A DNA stretch of 64,000 nt from Mycolicibacterium grossiae (GTDB taxonomy: Bacteria; Actinomycetota; Actinomycetes; Mycobacteriales; Mycobacteriaceae): the NCBI RefSeq assembly GCF_008329645.1, contig NZ_CP043474.1:1054001-1118000 (forward strand). The letters run 5' to 3'. Position numbers and translations under genes: made by a program. The notes below the pieces were generated by a model. The model was not told where the DNA came from. It ran no database searches and saw only the letters and a program-made list of their open reading frames with translations. Positions 1-7,916 of this stretch are shown in pieces (within the stretch, counting starts at the first letter, position 1; the number at the start of each line of letters is the position of its first letter).

Positions 1-34
1 GCTCGTTGGCGACGATCTTCGACTTCTTGGCCAT
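1..34 (-). CDS. rpsN: 30S ribosomal protein S14, alternative (C-) form, 5' end only
   Basis: Only the first eleven codons lie in the window; they read MAKKSKIVANE, the usual start of the zinc-independent S14 paralogue. S14 binds 16S rRNA in the head of the small subunit. The ATG directly abuts the stop of rpmG, so it is the third gene of the leftward run rpmB-rpmG-rpsN, and rpsR probably follows outside the window. In mycobacteria this set replaces the zinc-binding paralogues when zinc is scarce. The zinc-binding cysteines would be further along and cannot be checked here, so the C- assignment rests on context. Confidence 0.85.
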   Translation of the reverse strand, partial: MAKKSKIVANE

Positions 35-199
35 TCAGCGCTCCTCGCGGAAGTCGACGTGCCGACGCAGGACGGGGTCGTACTTGCGCAACACCAGACG
101 GTCGGGGTCGTTGCGCCGGTTCTTGCGGGTGACGTAGGTGTAACCCGTTCCCGCCGTTGACTTCAGCTTGACGATCGGGCGGATCTCGGTGCTGGCCAT
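35..199 (-). CDS. rpmG: 50S ribosomal protein L33, cysteine-free (C-) form
   Basis: A 54-residue protein ([13 protein letters not shown]...VDFREER) with the lysine/arginine-rich pattern and length of L33. It contains no cysteine at all, whereas the zinc-binding form carries two CxxC pairs, so this is the C- paralogue used in zinc starvation. A longer reading upstream of the chosen ATG overlaps rpmB in another frame and is rejected. The ATG overlaps the rpmB stop (TGATG), a sign of translational coupling. Regulation is expected from the Zur-like palindrome upstream of rpmB. Confidence 0.95.
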   Translation of the reverse strand: MASTEIRPIVKLKSTAGTGYTYVTRKNRRNDPDRLVLRKYDPVLRRHVDFREER

Positions 200-435
200 C
201 AGATGCGCTGCCCGTCCCGGCGCAGGCGCGCCACCACGGCCTCGATGCCATCCCGGTCGATCACCTTGATGCCCTTCGCGCTCACACGCAACCAAACGCG
301 ACGCCCCTCGGACGGCAGGTAATACGTCTTGACCTGAACGTTGGGCCGCCAGGTGCGCGTGCTGCGACGGTGCGAGTGCGACACGCGCTTCCCGAATCCC
401 ACTGTGCGACCGGTGATCTGACATGTGCCAGACAT
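199..435 (-). CDS. rpmB: 50S ribosomal protein L28, alternative (C-) form
   Basis: A 78-residue L28 starting [15 protein letters not shown] and ending in the conserved [18 protein letters not shown] stretch. L28 sits in the large subunit near the E site. It has a single cysteine (residue 5) and so cannot form the CxxC zinc knuckles of the C+ paralogue. The ATG at 433-435 is preferred over an upstream in-frame ATG because a GAGGAGG-type ribosome site lies just before it (complement of 443-450). First gene of rpmB-rpmG-rpsN, divergent from the mrf gene across a 112-base region that holds a Zur-like box. Confidence 0.94.
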   Translation of the reverse strand: MSGTCQITGRTVGFGKRVSHSHRRSTRTWRPNVQVKTYYLPSEGRRVWLRVSAKGIKVIDRDGIEAVVARLRRDGQRI

Positions 436-461
436 GGGTTCCACCTCCTCGAAGTGATCAC

Positions 462-486
462 GTTGTTGAAAACGATTTTCGACAAC
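462..486. promoter_or_regulatory. Zur-like operator between rpmB and mrf
   Basis: An inverted repeat centred on base 474: GTTG-tt-GAAAA-CGA-TTTTC-ga-CAAC, with eleven of twelve arm positions paired. The inner GAAAA/TTTTC arms match the known mycobacterial zinc uptake regulator box, which contains TGAAAA and TTTTCA arms. It lies 26 bases before the rpmB start and 61 before the preferred mrf start, where one dimer pair could repress both promoters. A partial second match (ATGAAAACCGTTAC, 521-534) lies closer to mrf. Confidence 0.8.
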
Positions 487-547
487 TCCCGTCCGCGAGG
501 GTAGCGTAAGCCGCGTCTACATGAAAACCGTTACCGATAGGAGTTCC

Positions 548-1747
548 GTGCGGACACCGCTGATCCTCGTCGCCGGCCACGGTGACACCGACGCCGCCGC
601 GGCGCGTCTGCTCCGCGAGCCGGGGACCCTGGTGGTCGAACACCGCTTCGACGGCCACGTCGTGCGCCGTACCCTCACCACGAGCGTCGACGACGCACCG
701 GTCGCCCGGGAGTCGATCCTCGAACTGGCGCACGGCTGCCTGTCCTGCACCGTCCGCGACGACCTGCTGGTCCTGTTGCGCACGCTGCACCGCCGCGACG
801 ACGTCACCCGCATCGTCGTTCGACTCGGCCCTTGGCTGGAACCCGAGCCGATCTGCTGGGCCGTGCAGCACGTGCGCGTGCGCGTGGGACCGGGCTACCC
901 CGATGGGCCCGCGGCGCGCGACGTCGAGATCGCGGGCGTGGTGGTATGCGTCGACGCCGCCACCTGGCTCCCTCGGGCACTGTCCGACGACGAACTACCC
1001 GACGGCCGGACGGTTGCGCAGGTCGTCGTCGGGCAGGCCGAATTCGCCGACGCGCTGGTGCTCACGGCACCGCACGCCGAAACCCTCGAGGTGCTGCGCC
1101 GACTCTCGCCACGCGCGCGGCTCACCGTTGGCGTCGACCGCCTCGAGCAGTCGCTCGCGCACCTCGACGTCGGAGCACGACGCGGCCGCAGCGACGACCC
1201 GCACGGGCCGCTGCTGGCCGGCGAACCGCCCCTGCGGTCCGCCGGTCGGGTGTCGCTGCTGGAGTTCAACGCCCGCCGGCCCTTCCACCCGCAGCGGTTG
1301 CACGATGCGATCGACCTGCTGCTCGACGGCGTCGTCCGTACCCGCGGTCGGCTGTGGCTGGCCGGCCGCGACGAGCAGGCGATGTGGCTGGAGTCCGCGG
1401 GCGGCGGGCTGCGGGTGAGTTCGGCGGGAAAGTGGCTGGCGGCCATGGACTCTCACGAAGCGGCCTACGTCGATCCGGAGCGACGTGCGATCGCCGACCT
1501 GATGTGGCACCGACGCTGGGGCGACCGGCACAGCGCGTTGGTGGCGCTGCTCGTGGGCGCCGATCCGGCCGAGATCGACGCTGCCCTGACCGGGGCGCTG
1601 CTCACCGACGCCGAGCTGACGCGCGAGACGGCGGACGGCACCACGCGTTACGAGGACCCGTTCGGGGACTGGCACGAAGACCCCTGTGGCCACGAGCCGA
1701 GCCGGCCCGAATCGACCATCACCGCAGACGAAGGAGAACGGCCATGA
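548..1747 (+). CDS. mrf: MRF-type COG0523 protein (ribosome hibernation factor recruiting)
   Basis: A 399-residue member of the COG0523/CobW superfamily in the position of the mycobacterial Mpy recruitment factor, which brings the hibernation factor Mpy to C- ribosomes under zinc starvation. The GTG at 548 is chosen because AGGAG precedes it by six bases and the reading [10 protein letters not shown] starts the first beta strand; an ATG at 521 is in frame but has no ribosome site. The cysteine motif is GCLSC (C64, C67). The nucleotide motifs are degenerate: GHGDTD replaces the P-loop GxxxxGKT, and APHAE stands where NKxD is expected, so GTPase activity is doubtful. The stop overlaps the rpmE2 start. 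Confidence 0.85.
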   Translation: MRTPLILVAGHGDTDAAAARLLREPGTLVVEHRFDGHVVRRTLTTSVDDAPVARESILELAHGCLSCTVRDDLLVLLRTLHRRDDVTRIVVRLGPWLEPEPICWAVQHVRVRVGPGYPDGPAARDVEIAGVVVCVDAATWLPRALSDDELPDGRTVAQVVVGQAEFADALVLTAPHAETLEVLRRLSPRARLTVGVDRLEQSLAHLDVGARRGRSDDPHGPLLAGEPPLRSAGRVSLLEFNARRPFHPQRLHDAIDLLLDGVVRTRGRLWLAGRDEQAMWLESAGGGLRVSSAGKWLAAMDSHEAAYVDPERRAIADLMWHRRWGDRHSALVALLVGADPAEIDAALTGALLTDAELTRETADGTTRYEDPFGDWHEDPCGHEPSRPESTITADEGERP

Positions 1748-2007
1748 AGCCAGACGTGCACCCCGACTACCACCCGGTGGTCTTCGCCGACGCCAACACC
1801 GGCACGGCGTTCCTCACCCGGTCGACCGTCACCAGCGACCGCACCATCGACTGGGAGACACCCAACGGCGTCCGCACCTACCCGCTCGTCGTGGTGGAGG
1901 TGACGTCGGATTCGCATCCGTTCTGGACGGGGCAGAAGCGCATGCTCGACACCGCCGGACAGGTGGAGAAGTTCCGCAGGCGTTACGGCGACCGCTCCGC
2001 ACGGTAG
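1744..2007 (+). CDS. rpmE2: 50S ribosomal protein L31 type B
   Basis: An 87-residue type B L31 ([16 protein letters not shown]...[13 protein letters not shown]). Type B lacks the CxxC zinc ligands of the type A protein, and this copy has no cysteine, so it fits with the other C- ribosomal proteins here. The start overlaps the mrf stop by four bases (ATGA), so the two are translationally coupled and share the Zur-like operator. L31 bridges the large-subunit central protuberance to the small-subunit head; swapping L31 forms releases zinc and is linked to hibernating ribosomes. Confidence 0.95.
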   Translation: MKPDVHPDYHPVVFADANTGTAFLTRSTVTSDRTIDWETPNGVRTYPLVVVEVTSDSHPFWTGQKRMLDTAGQVEKFRRRYGDRSAR

Positions 2008-2015
2008 GCGCGGCG

Positions 2016-2270
2016 TCAGCCGCCCGCCGGGACGGGATAGCGGTCGTTGACGTCGGCGTTGCTGTCCTTGCGGGCGCAGTGGGCGCAGCAGAAGATGGCG
2101 TCCTCGGTCTCGATGCCGTGGCCCAGGATGCGGCAGCCGCAGTGCGCGCACTCCGGGGCGAGCTGCACCGCCGCGCACTCGACGCTGTCGAAGTTCTCCG
2201 ACCGGCCGTCGGGCCAGGTGACGGTGAACGCCTTGTCGTAGTCGTTGCCGCAGGTCGCACAGATCGTCAC
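2016..2270 (-). CDS. small cysteine-rich zinc-ribbon-like protein
   Basis: An 84-residue protein starting VTICATCGNDYDKAF, with nine cysteines: a CxxC near the start, a lone cysteine in FDSVECAAV, a CxxCxC cluster (ECAHCGC) and a final CCAHC. The pattern suggests zinc binding, either as a small zinc ribbon or as one of the mycobacterial proteins labelled metallothionein-like; I cannot decide between them. GTG at 2270 is chosen because homology-like sequence begins there; an in-frame ATG at 2312 would add 14 arginine/threonine-rich residues. It converges on rpmE2 with eight bases between stops. A link to zinc handling is inference from position and cysteines. Confidence 0.7.
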   Translation of the reverse strand: MTICATCGNDYDKAFTVTWPDGRSENFDSVECAAVQLAPECAHCGCRILGHGIETEDAIFCCAHCARKDSNADVNDRYPVPAGG

Positions 2271-2348
2271 GGTCCGGGTTCCTTCCGTCGTCGGCCATTC
2301 GGGTCGACGCATGGGTTCCCGGCACTTCCGCGGTCAAACCGCCGCGGC

Positions 2349-2801
2349 TCAGAACTGAGGCAGCCGCACGACCTGGACGAAGAACTCGTCGATCTGCCGG
2401 ACGGCGCTCATGAACTGGTCGAGGTCCACCGGCTTGGTCACGTAGGCGTTGGCGTGCAGCTTGTAGCTCTTGAGGATGTCCTCCTCCGCCGACGACGTCG
2501 TCAGCACGACGACCGGGATCGTGCACAGCTCGGCATCGTTCTTGATCTGCTCGAGCAGTTGCCGTCCGTCGTACTTCGGCAGGTTGAGGTCCAGCAAAAT
2601 CAGGTCCGGCCGCGGGGCGTCGGCGTAGGGGCCGCGCTTGTAGAGGAAGTCCAGGCCCTCCTCGCCGTCGTGCGCGACGTGCAGGTTGTTCTTGATCTTG
2701 TTGTGCTCAAACGCCTCGCGCGTGATCAGCTCGTCGCCCGGGTCGTCCTCGACCAGCAACACGTCGATCGGACGGCCGGGTCCCGACTGGGATGAGGTCA
2801 T
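2349..2801 (-). CDS. single-domain response regulator (Rcp1-like)
   Basis: A 150-residue stand-alone receiver domain. The acidic pair is D19-D20 (LLVEDD), the phosphoacceptor D71 (LILLDLNLP), the switch threonine T101 (VVLTTSS) and the lysine K123 (YVTKPVD). There is no output domain, so it probably acts by protein contact or phosphotransfer, as Rcp1-type regulators do beside phytochrome-like kinases. The start ATG overlaps the stop of the upstream histidine kinase by four bases, so the kinase is the likely phosphodonor. It is the last gene of the leftward signalling run. Confidence 0.93.
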   Translation of the reverse strand: MTSSQSGPGRPIDVLLVEDDPGDELITREAFEHNKIKNNLHVAHDGEEGLDFLYKRGPYADAPRPDLILLDLNLPKYDGRQLLEQIKNDAELCTIPVVVLTTSSAEEDILKSYKLHANAYVTKPVDLDQFMSAVRQIDEFFVQVVRLPQF

Positions 2802-4426
2802 TCGTGCGTTCCTTCCAAGGCGGGCTCGGCGCCCGCCGTGCCGGAGGTGTCTGGGGCCCCGGTGGTCTCCAGGGCGTCGTCGGTCCCGGCGGCCATCACC
2901 GGCAGCGTGAACCGGAAGCGGGTGCCGTCGGTGTAGGCGGTGTCGATCCAGATCGTGCCGCCGTGGTACTCGACGATCTTCTTGCATAGTGCCAGACCGA
3001 TGCCCGTGCCGGAGTACACGTCGCGGCCGTGCAGCCGCTGGAAGATGACGAAGACCTTCTCGGCGAACTCCTCGCCGATGCCGATGCCGTTGTCGGTGAC
3101 GCTGAAGTTCCACGCCTCCTCGCCGCGGTCGACCTCGACGACGACGTGCGGCGGGATGCCCTCGCGCCGGAACTTCACCGCGTTGCCGATGAGGTTCTGC
3201 CACAGCATCGACATCAGCGTCGGGTCACCCAGCACGGTGGGCAGCCCGCCTGCGGGGCGGTCGATCTGGGCGTCGGCCTCGTCGATGGCGGTCCCGAGAT
3301 TCCCCAGCGCGACGTCCAGCGCGGCGTCGAGGCTCACCTCGTCGTGGGTGGCGTGCAGCCGGCCCACTCGGGAGAAGGTCAGCAGGTCGTTGATGAGCAC
3401 CTGCATGCGCTTGGCGCCGTCGACGGCGAAGCCGATGTACTCGACGCCGCGCTCGTCGAGCTTGTCGCCGTAGCGCTTCTCGATGAGCTGGCAGAACGAC
3501 GTCACCTTGCGCAGCGGTTCCTGCAGGTCGTGCGACGCCACGTAGGCGAACTGCTCGAGTTCGGCGTTGGAGCGCCGCAGGTCCAGGGCCTGTTCGTCGA
3601 GCTGGGCGCGCGCCTCCTGGGAGGCCTCGAGTTCGGCGACGATGCGCTGCCGCATGTCCTCGACGTCGGAGGCGATGCCACGGATGTCCTTCGGCCCGCG
3701 CGGGGTGATTCGCTCGTCGAAGTGCCCGTCGGTGATCCGGCGACAGGCCTGCGCCAACTTCTCCAGCGGACCGGTGACGGCGTTGCGGATGAGGATCGCC
3801 AGCGCGACGGCGGCGAGGAAGAAGGCCGTCAGCATTGCGACCAGCACCCGGTCGCGCCAGCTGCGGACCGCGTCCAGTTCGGCGACGCCGTCGTCGCGCG
3901 CCGCCTGCAGGTGCTGCGACTGCACGTCGAACAGCCGCCGGATCTCGTCGAACTCCGTCTTGCCCTGCTCGATGACCGCGGGGGCGACGGGCCGCGCGGC
4001 GCCCGGCGCGATGCTGGCGATCAGCGGTTCGGCGTACGCCGTCCGCCACTGGTTCGCCGCACCCTCGACGGCGTCCAGATCCGCCAGCAGATCGGGTCGG
4101 TCGCCGAGCCGCGCCACCATGGCCTCGCGCGCGGCGTCCTCGGCCTGCCTGCCGTCGTAGTACGGCTGCAGGAACTGGCGGTCGGCGGTGATGGCGTAGC
4201 CGCGCGTCGCGGTCTCCTGGTCGCGCAGGGCGGCTTGGAGCCGGTAGGACGCGACACGGGCCGGCTGGATGTCGTCGATGAGGGAGCGGGAGACGTCGTC
4301 GGTGCGGTCCACCAGCACCGCGCCGGTGACCGCACCGGCCAGCACCACGACGCCCATCGCGAGCAGCACCAGGTTCTGCCAGCCCTGGACGGTCAGTCGG
4401 CGGCCCGGGCTGGGGCGGTCAGGCAT
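2798..4426 (-). CDS. membrane histidine kinase with CHASE3 sensor and HAMP
   Basis: 542 residues. TM1 is about 19-39, an extracytoplasmic helical CHASE3-type domain about 45-185, TM2 about 194-213, HAMP about 214-268, then a short coiled coil, a HisKA domain with phosphorylatable H299 (YVASHDLQEPLRKV) and a HATPase domain with N box (LIGNAVKFRREG) and G1 box (VTDNGIGIG). The sequence style is that of Cph1-like kinases that pair with single-domain regulators. It overlaps the phosphatase gene upstream by eight bases and the regulator downstream by four, so all three should be co-translated. The stimulus is unknown; CHASE3 ligands are generally undefined. Confidence 0.95.
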   Translation of the reverse strand: MPDRPSPGRRLTVQGWQNLVLLAMGVVVLAGAVTGAVLVDRTDDVSRSLIDDIQPARVASYRLQAALRDQETATRGYAITADRQFLQPYYDGRQAEDAAREAMVARLGDRPDLLADLDAVEGAANQWRTAYAEPLIASIAPGAARPVAPAVIEQGKTEFDEIRRLFDVQSQHLQAARDDGVAELDAVRSWRDRVLVAMLTAFFLAAVALAILIRNAVTGPLEKLAQACRRITDGHFDERITPRGPKDIRGIASDVEDMRQRIVAELEASQEARAQLDEQALDLRRSNAELEQFAYVASHDLQEPLRKVTSFCQLIEKRYGDKLDERGVEYIGFAVDGAKRMQVLINDLLTFSRVGRLHATHDEVSLDAALDVALGNLGTAIDEADAQIDRPAGGLPTVLGDPTLMSMLWQNLIGNAVKFRREGIPPHVVVEVDRGEEAWNFSVTDNGIGIGEEFAEKVFVIFQRLHGRDVYSGTGIGLALCKKIVEYHGGTIWIDTAYTDGTRFRFTLPVMAAGTDDALETTGAPDTSGTAGAEPALEGTHE

Positions 4427-5738
4427 CGGCGGTTCCCGTCCGGGCGACGCGCACCACCGCGATGTCGTCGGACAGGCCGCCGTGCGACTCCGCCCGCCGG
4501 CCGGCGCCCTCGATGAGCGCGCGGACGAAGTCGCGACCCGGCAGGTGCGCGAGGTCCTGGGCCAGCTCCAACAGGCCGTGTTCGCCCAGGCGCTCGTTGC
4601 CCCGCCCGGAGTGTCCTTCGAAGATGCCGTCGGTCAGCAACACCAAGCCGTGTCCTTCGGGGAGTTCGAGTTCGTTGGTCGGCCACTCCGCGCCGCTGAG
4701 CCCCAGCGCGGGACCGGCGGGCGGCTCGAGCCACTCCACCGAGTTCGGCCCGTGCAGCAGCATGCCGGGATGCCCGGCGCGGACCGCGGTGAAGCTGAGC
4801 CCGTCGGGGGCGAGGGCAACGCTGAGCACGGTCGCGAAGATGCCGTGGCTCACCGGGCTCTCCGCCTTGAGGATGCGCTCGAGCTGGCGCATCCTTTCGT
4901 TGCCGCGCAACCCGGTGAAGGTCAGCGACCGCCAGCCGATGCGCAGCGCGACGCCCAGCGCGGCGGCGTCGGGGCCGTGGCCGGCGACGTCGCCCACCAT
5001 GACGTGCACGGTGCGGTCGGGGGTCTGCACGACGTCGTAGAAATCGCCGCCGAGCAGGGCGTTCTGGTGGCTGGGCCGGTACTGCGCCTCGATCTCCACG
5101 CCGGGGTCGGCGAGCAGCAGCGGCGTGGGCAGCAGCCCGCGCGCCAGGCGGGCGTTCTCCAGTGCCGTGAGCTGGCTGGCGCGCAGCGCGACGGCCGTCA
5201 ACTCGGCACGCTTGCGTTCGATGGCGTAGAGCAGCGCCCGGCGCAGCATCTCGGGTTCGACGCGACCCTTCACCAGGTAGTCCTGCGCGCCGGACGCCAC
5301 CGCGGACACGCCGAAGTGCTCGTCGATGAGGCCGGTGAGCACCACGACGGGCACGTGGTCGTCGCGCTTGGTGATGCGGTCGAGCGCGGTGATGCCGTTG
5401 GCGTCGGGCAGGTTGAGGTCCAGCAGGACGCAGTCCGGGCGGGCCGCGGCCAGCTCCCGTTCGGCTTCCGCCATCGACCGCGCCCACACCACGTGGATGT
5501 CGGCGTTGGCGTCGGCGATCAGTTCCTCGACGAGGATGGCGTCGGCGCGGTCGTCCTCCACCAGCAGCACGGACAGCTGTTGTCCGGGAGCTGCGGGATC
5601 GAAGTCAGGATTCAGCACGGGCACCGACGCAGGTCGAGTCGTTGTAACGGGCGATGTCTTTGTAACGGGCAATGTCGTTGTAACGGGCAATGGAGAGACA
5701 ATACCGAGGCGCGGGCCGCACGTCGTCGGCCTCGTCAC
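4419..5738 (-). CDS. receiver-PP2C (SpoIIE-type) phosphatase
   Basis: Up to 439 residues: an N-terminal receiver domain (acidic pair in LLVEDDRAD, phosphoacceptor in CVLLDLNLP, K in YLVKGR), a linker helix, and a SpoIIE/RsbU-type PP2C domain with metal motifs GGDFYDVV, VGDVAGHG, LLTDGIFE and SDDIAVV. Such proteins dephosphorylate anti-anti-sigma factors in partner-switching, but no anti-sigma gene is nearby. The GTG at 5738 follows the oxidoreductase stop by 18 bases. Starts at 5624 or 5618 are also plausible; they would leave the 18-base repeats at 5641-5694 outside the protein. The domain assignment is firm, the start is not. Confidence 0.9.
   Translation of the reverse strand: MTRPTTCGPRLGIVSPLPVTTTLPVTKTSPVTTTRPASVPVLNPDFDPAAPGQQLSVLLVEDDRADAILVEELIADANADIHVVWARSMAEAERELAAARPDCVLLDLNLPDANGITALDRITKRDDHVPVVVLTGLIDEHFGVSAVASGAQDYLVKGRVEPEMLRRALLYAIERKRAELTAVALRASQLTALENARLARGLLPTPLLLADPGVEIEAQYRPSHQNALLGGDFYDVVQTPDRTVHVMVGDVAGHGPDAAALGVALRIGWRSLTFTGLRGNERMRQLERILKAESPVSHGIFATVLSVALAPDGLSFTAVRAGHPGMLLHGPNSVEWLEPPAGPALGLSGAEWPTNELELPEGHGLVLLTDGIFEGHSGRGNERLGEHGLLELAQDLAHLPGRDFVRALIEGAGRRAESHGGLSDDIAVVRVARTGTADA
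5641..5694. repeat. three tandem copies of an 18-base unit
   Basis: Units at 5641-5658, 5659-5676 and 5677-5694, each containing TTGTAACGGGC, differ by one to four bases. Read in the phosphatase frame they encode a PVTTT/PVTKT-type repeat before the receiver domain. If translation starts at 5624 instead, they are a noncoding direct-repeat array in front of the phosphatase-kinase-regulator genes and could be a binding site. Confidence 0.85.
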
Positions 5739-5756
5739 GCATTCGCGTCCGCGGCG

Positions 5757-6884
5757 TCAGCGTTCGGCGGGCGCACGCACGCCACGATAGATGCCGCGCT
5801 GCACGATCCACGGCATCAGGACGCGTTCGAACGACCACGCCGGGAAGCGGAACGCGCGACCGTTCGGGGCGAAGACCTCCAGGCCGTCGCGCTGGATGCC
5901 CAGCACCGACCCCCACCGCGAGCGTGGCGCGCGGTAGGACCGCAGCGGGCGTCCTTCGAACTCCGCGACCACGTTGTGCGCCAGCAGCGCGTCGGCGCGG
6001 TTGCGTGCCGAACTGCGCAGCGGGTCGGTGGCCGCGACGTCGCCGACGGCGAAGACGCCGCGCTGCCGCGGTACCCGCAGCTGCGGCGTGACCGCGACGA
6101 AGCCGTCGTCGTCGAGCAGGTCTCCGGGCAGCCAGCCGGTGTTGGGACGCACCCGCCCGACCGTCCACAGCACCGCGTCGGCGCTCGCGGGCGGCTGCCC
6201 GGTGCGCCAGCTGACCGGGCCGGCGGTGATCTCGTCGCCGGTGAAGTCGTCGGGCAGCTCGGCGCGGTGGCCGGGGTGCAGGCGAACGCCGGCCGCCTCC
6301 AGGCGGTCCCGGACCCGGGCCCACGTCCTCGGGTGGTGTGCGGTCAGCCCGCGTTCGCCCGGGAAGTACAGGTCGACGCGGGTGTCCGGCCAGGTGAGCG
6401 CGACGTTGGCGGCGCTGCTGACCGCCGCGGCCCCGCCCCCGACCACGATGACCGAGCGGGCCGCGGCCAGCCGGCCGTGGGCGGCGCGCAGGTCGGCGCC
6501 GATCTCGTCGGCGGTCTGCAGCGTCGGCCGCCGCCAGAAGCCGTTGGTGACGCCCGTCGCGATGATCAGCGCGTCGTAGCGCTCCACGGCGCTGCCGCCG
6601 TCGGCCGTCGCCACCGAGACGGTGCGTGCGTCGAGGTCGACGCCGGTGAGGGTGCCGTGCACGGTACGCACGCCGTCGAGCGCCCGGAACCGGTCGAAGG
6701 CGATCCAGTTGTGCCGCGCCCAGTGGTCGGGCCGACTGAGGCGCCAGCCGAGTTCCTGGCCGCTGACCAGTGCCGGCTTGGCGGAGACCCCCACCACGTC
6801 GAGGTCGTCGCGGCGCGCCAGCCGCATGGCGGTGAGGACGCCGCAGTCGCCGAGCCCGGCGATCAGCACGGTGCGGCGCGTCAC
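5757..6884 (-). CDS. FAD-dependent NAD(P)H oxidoreductase
   Basis: 375 residues starting at GTG (VTRRTVLIAGLGDCGVLTAM). The N-terminal Rossmann GLGDCG binds FAD, a second GGGAAAVSSA motif about residue 150 binds NAD(P)H, and GVFAVGDVAAT near residue 290 is the typical second FAD motif, giving the two-dinucleotide-domain layout of NDH-2/ferredoxin-reductase-like enzymes. No redox-active CxxC is visible. The substrate is unknown. The start overlaps the stop of the upstream DUF1295 gene by four bases, so the two are co-translated; the phosphatase gene follows within 18 bases. A KstR-type box at the head of the run hints at steroid or lipid responsive control. Confidence 0.88.
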   Translation of the reverse strand: MTRRTVLIAGLGDCGVLTAMRLARRDDLDVVGVSAKPALVSGQELGWRLSRPDHWARHNWIAFDRFRALDGVRTVHGTLTGVDLDARTVSVATADGGSAVERYDALIIATGVTNGFWRRPTLQTADEIGADLRAAHGRLAAARSVIVVGGGAAAVSSAANVALTWPDTRVDLYFPGERGLTAHHPRTWARVRDRLEAAGVRLHPGHRAELPDDFTGDEITAGPVSWRTGQPPASADAVLWTVGRVRPNTGWLPGDLLDDDGFVAVTPQLRVPRQRGVFAVGDVAATDPLRSSARNRADALLAHNVVAEFEGRPLRSYRAPRSRWGSVLGIQRDGLEVFAPNGRAFRFPAWSFERVLMPWIVQRGIYRGVRAPAER

Positions 6885-7825
6885 GGAGCCGTCCTCCGGG
6901 GCGGCCCTACGGCCTTGGGCGGCCGAGGCACGAATCTCGAGACCCGGTCGATCACCTGCTGGTACTCGGGCCGGCGGGTGAGGCTGCGCTCCTCCATCAT
7001 GGGGATGCTGGCGCCCAGGAAGAGGGCCAGCATGACGGCCGCGCCGGCCATCAGCCACCACGCGTCGGCCGGCGCCGCGGCCACGCCGAACAGGCCGAGT
7101 GCGAACCAGAAGCCAAACTCGCCGAAGTAGTTGGGGTGGCGCGACCACGCCCACAGTCCGCGGTCCATCGCCTGCCCGGGCGTGCGGACCTTCGCGAAGC
7201 GGTGCATCTGCACGTCGGCCACCAGCTCCAGCGTGACCGCGGCGACGCCGATGACGAACGCGAGGACGGTCAGCCACGTCAGGCCGCTTCCCGGGCGGGT
7301 GACGGCGACGTACACCGGCACCATGCCGAGGAACACCTGCAGTGTCGGGATGAGGTGGATCGCGACGAGGTCGGCGAGGAACGCGAACCGGCCGGCCCTG
7401 TCCCGGAACATCGGGTAGCGCCAGTCCTCGTGGTGCAGCCCCGGGAACGCGTAGACCCAATTGCCGGTGAGCCGCACCGCCCAGTAGCCGACCAGCACCG
7501 CCAGCAGCCAGCACCGCAGCGGGTCGACGTCCGGCGCCGCCTGGGACCACCAGTAGCCGAGCAGCAGCGGCGGGATGACGCTCCAGTAGGCGTCGTAGAA
7601 GCTCGAGTTGCGGTAGGCGCGACTGAAGGCGAACACCACGACGGTGGCCACCACGTCGGCGATCAGGGTGTCGAGCCACAGCCGCCCGGTGCCCGGTCCC
7701 CAGACGAGCCACGCCGCGGCGGCCGCGACGGCGAGCACGTAGGCGATGGTCACGATGACGAGCGACGCGGCCTTCGACCTCGTCCTCGCCGTGGTGCTGG
7801 GCGCCGGGTGCGGGGTCCCGCTCAT
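6881..7825 (-). CDS. DUF1295 / steroid 5-alpha reductase-like membrane protein
   Basis: A 314-residue polytopic membrane protein with about eight hydrophobic segments. It carries the DUF1295 signatures SFYDAYWS, HEDWRYPMFRD, GLWAWSRHPNYFGEFGFW and the C-terminal MMEERSLTRRPEYQ, shared with steroid 5-alpha reductase and isoprenylcysteine methyltransferase-like enzymes. The conserved histidine, asparagine and glutamate side chains are present, so an NADPH-dependent lipid or sterol reduction is plausible but unproven. It is first in the leftward run, and a KstR-consensus box lies 31 bases before its ATG. The stop overlaps the oxidoreductase start. Confidence 0.88.
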   Translation of the reverse strand: MSGTPHPAPSTTARTRSKAASLVIVTIAYVLAVAAAAAWLVWGPGTGRLWLDTLIADVVATVVVFAFSRAYRNSSFYDAYWSVIPPLLLGYWWSQAAPDVDPLRCWLLAVLVGYWAVRLTGNWVYAFPGLHHEDWRYPMFRDRAGRFAFLADLVAIHLIPTLQVFLGMVPVYVAVTRPGSGLTWLTVLAFVIGVAAVTLELVADVQMHRFAKVRTPGQAMDRGLWAWSRHPNYFGEFGFWFALGLFGVAAAPADAWWLMAGAAVMLALFLGASIPMMEERSLTRRPEYQQVIDRVSRFVPRPPKAVGPPRRTAP

Positions 7826-7855
7826 GGTCTCCTCGGGGTCTGGAGGTGGCGGAAA

Positions 7856-7869
7856 TGTAACACGTTCTA
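7856..7869. promoter_or_regulatory. KstR-consensus operator
   Basis: The 14 bases TGTAACACGTTCTA match the published KstR consensus TnnAACnnGTTnnA at every fixed position. KstR is the TetR-family repressor of cholesterol catabolism genes in mycobacteria and rhodococci. The site sits in the 91-base gap between the leftward DUF1295 gene (start 7825) and the rightward lipE-like gene (start 7917), where it could control both. The consensus has eight fixed bases, so a chance match somewhere in 64 kb is possible; the position at a divergent promoter raises its weight. Confidence 0.7.
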
Positions 7870-7916
7870 GTTGGCGGCCGGGGGCGGTTGGGTGGGCCCG
7901 CCGTAGGCTGGCCGAC

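Noticed and set aside
4269..7130. A 953-codon plus-strand frame
   Set aside because: It lies antisense to the kinase, phosphatase and oxidoreductase genes, which have clear catalytic motifs; its own translation is low-complexity and matches no family.
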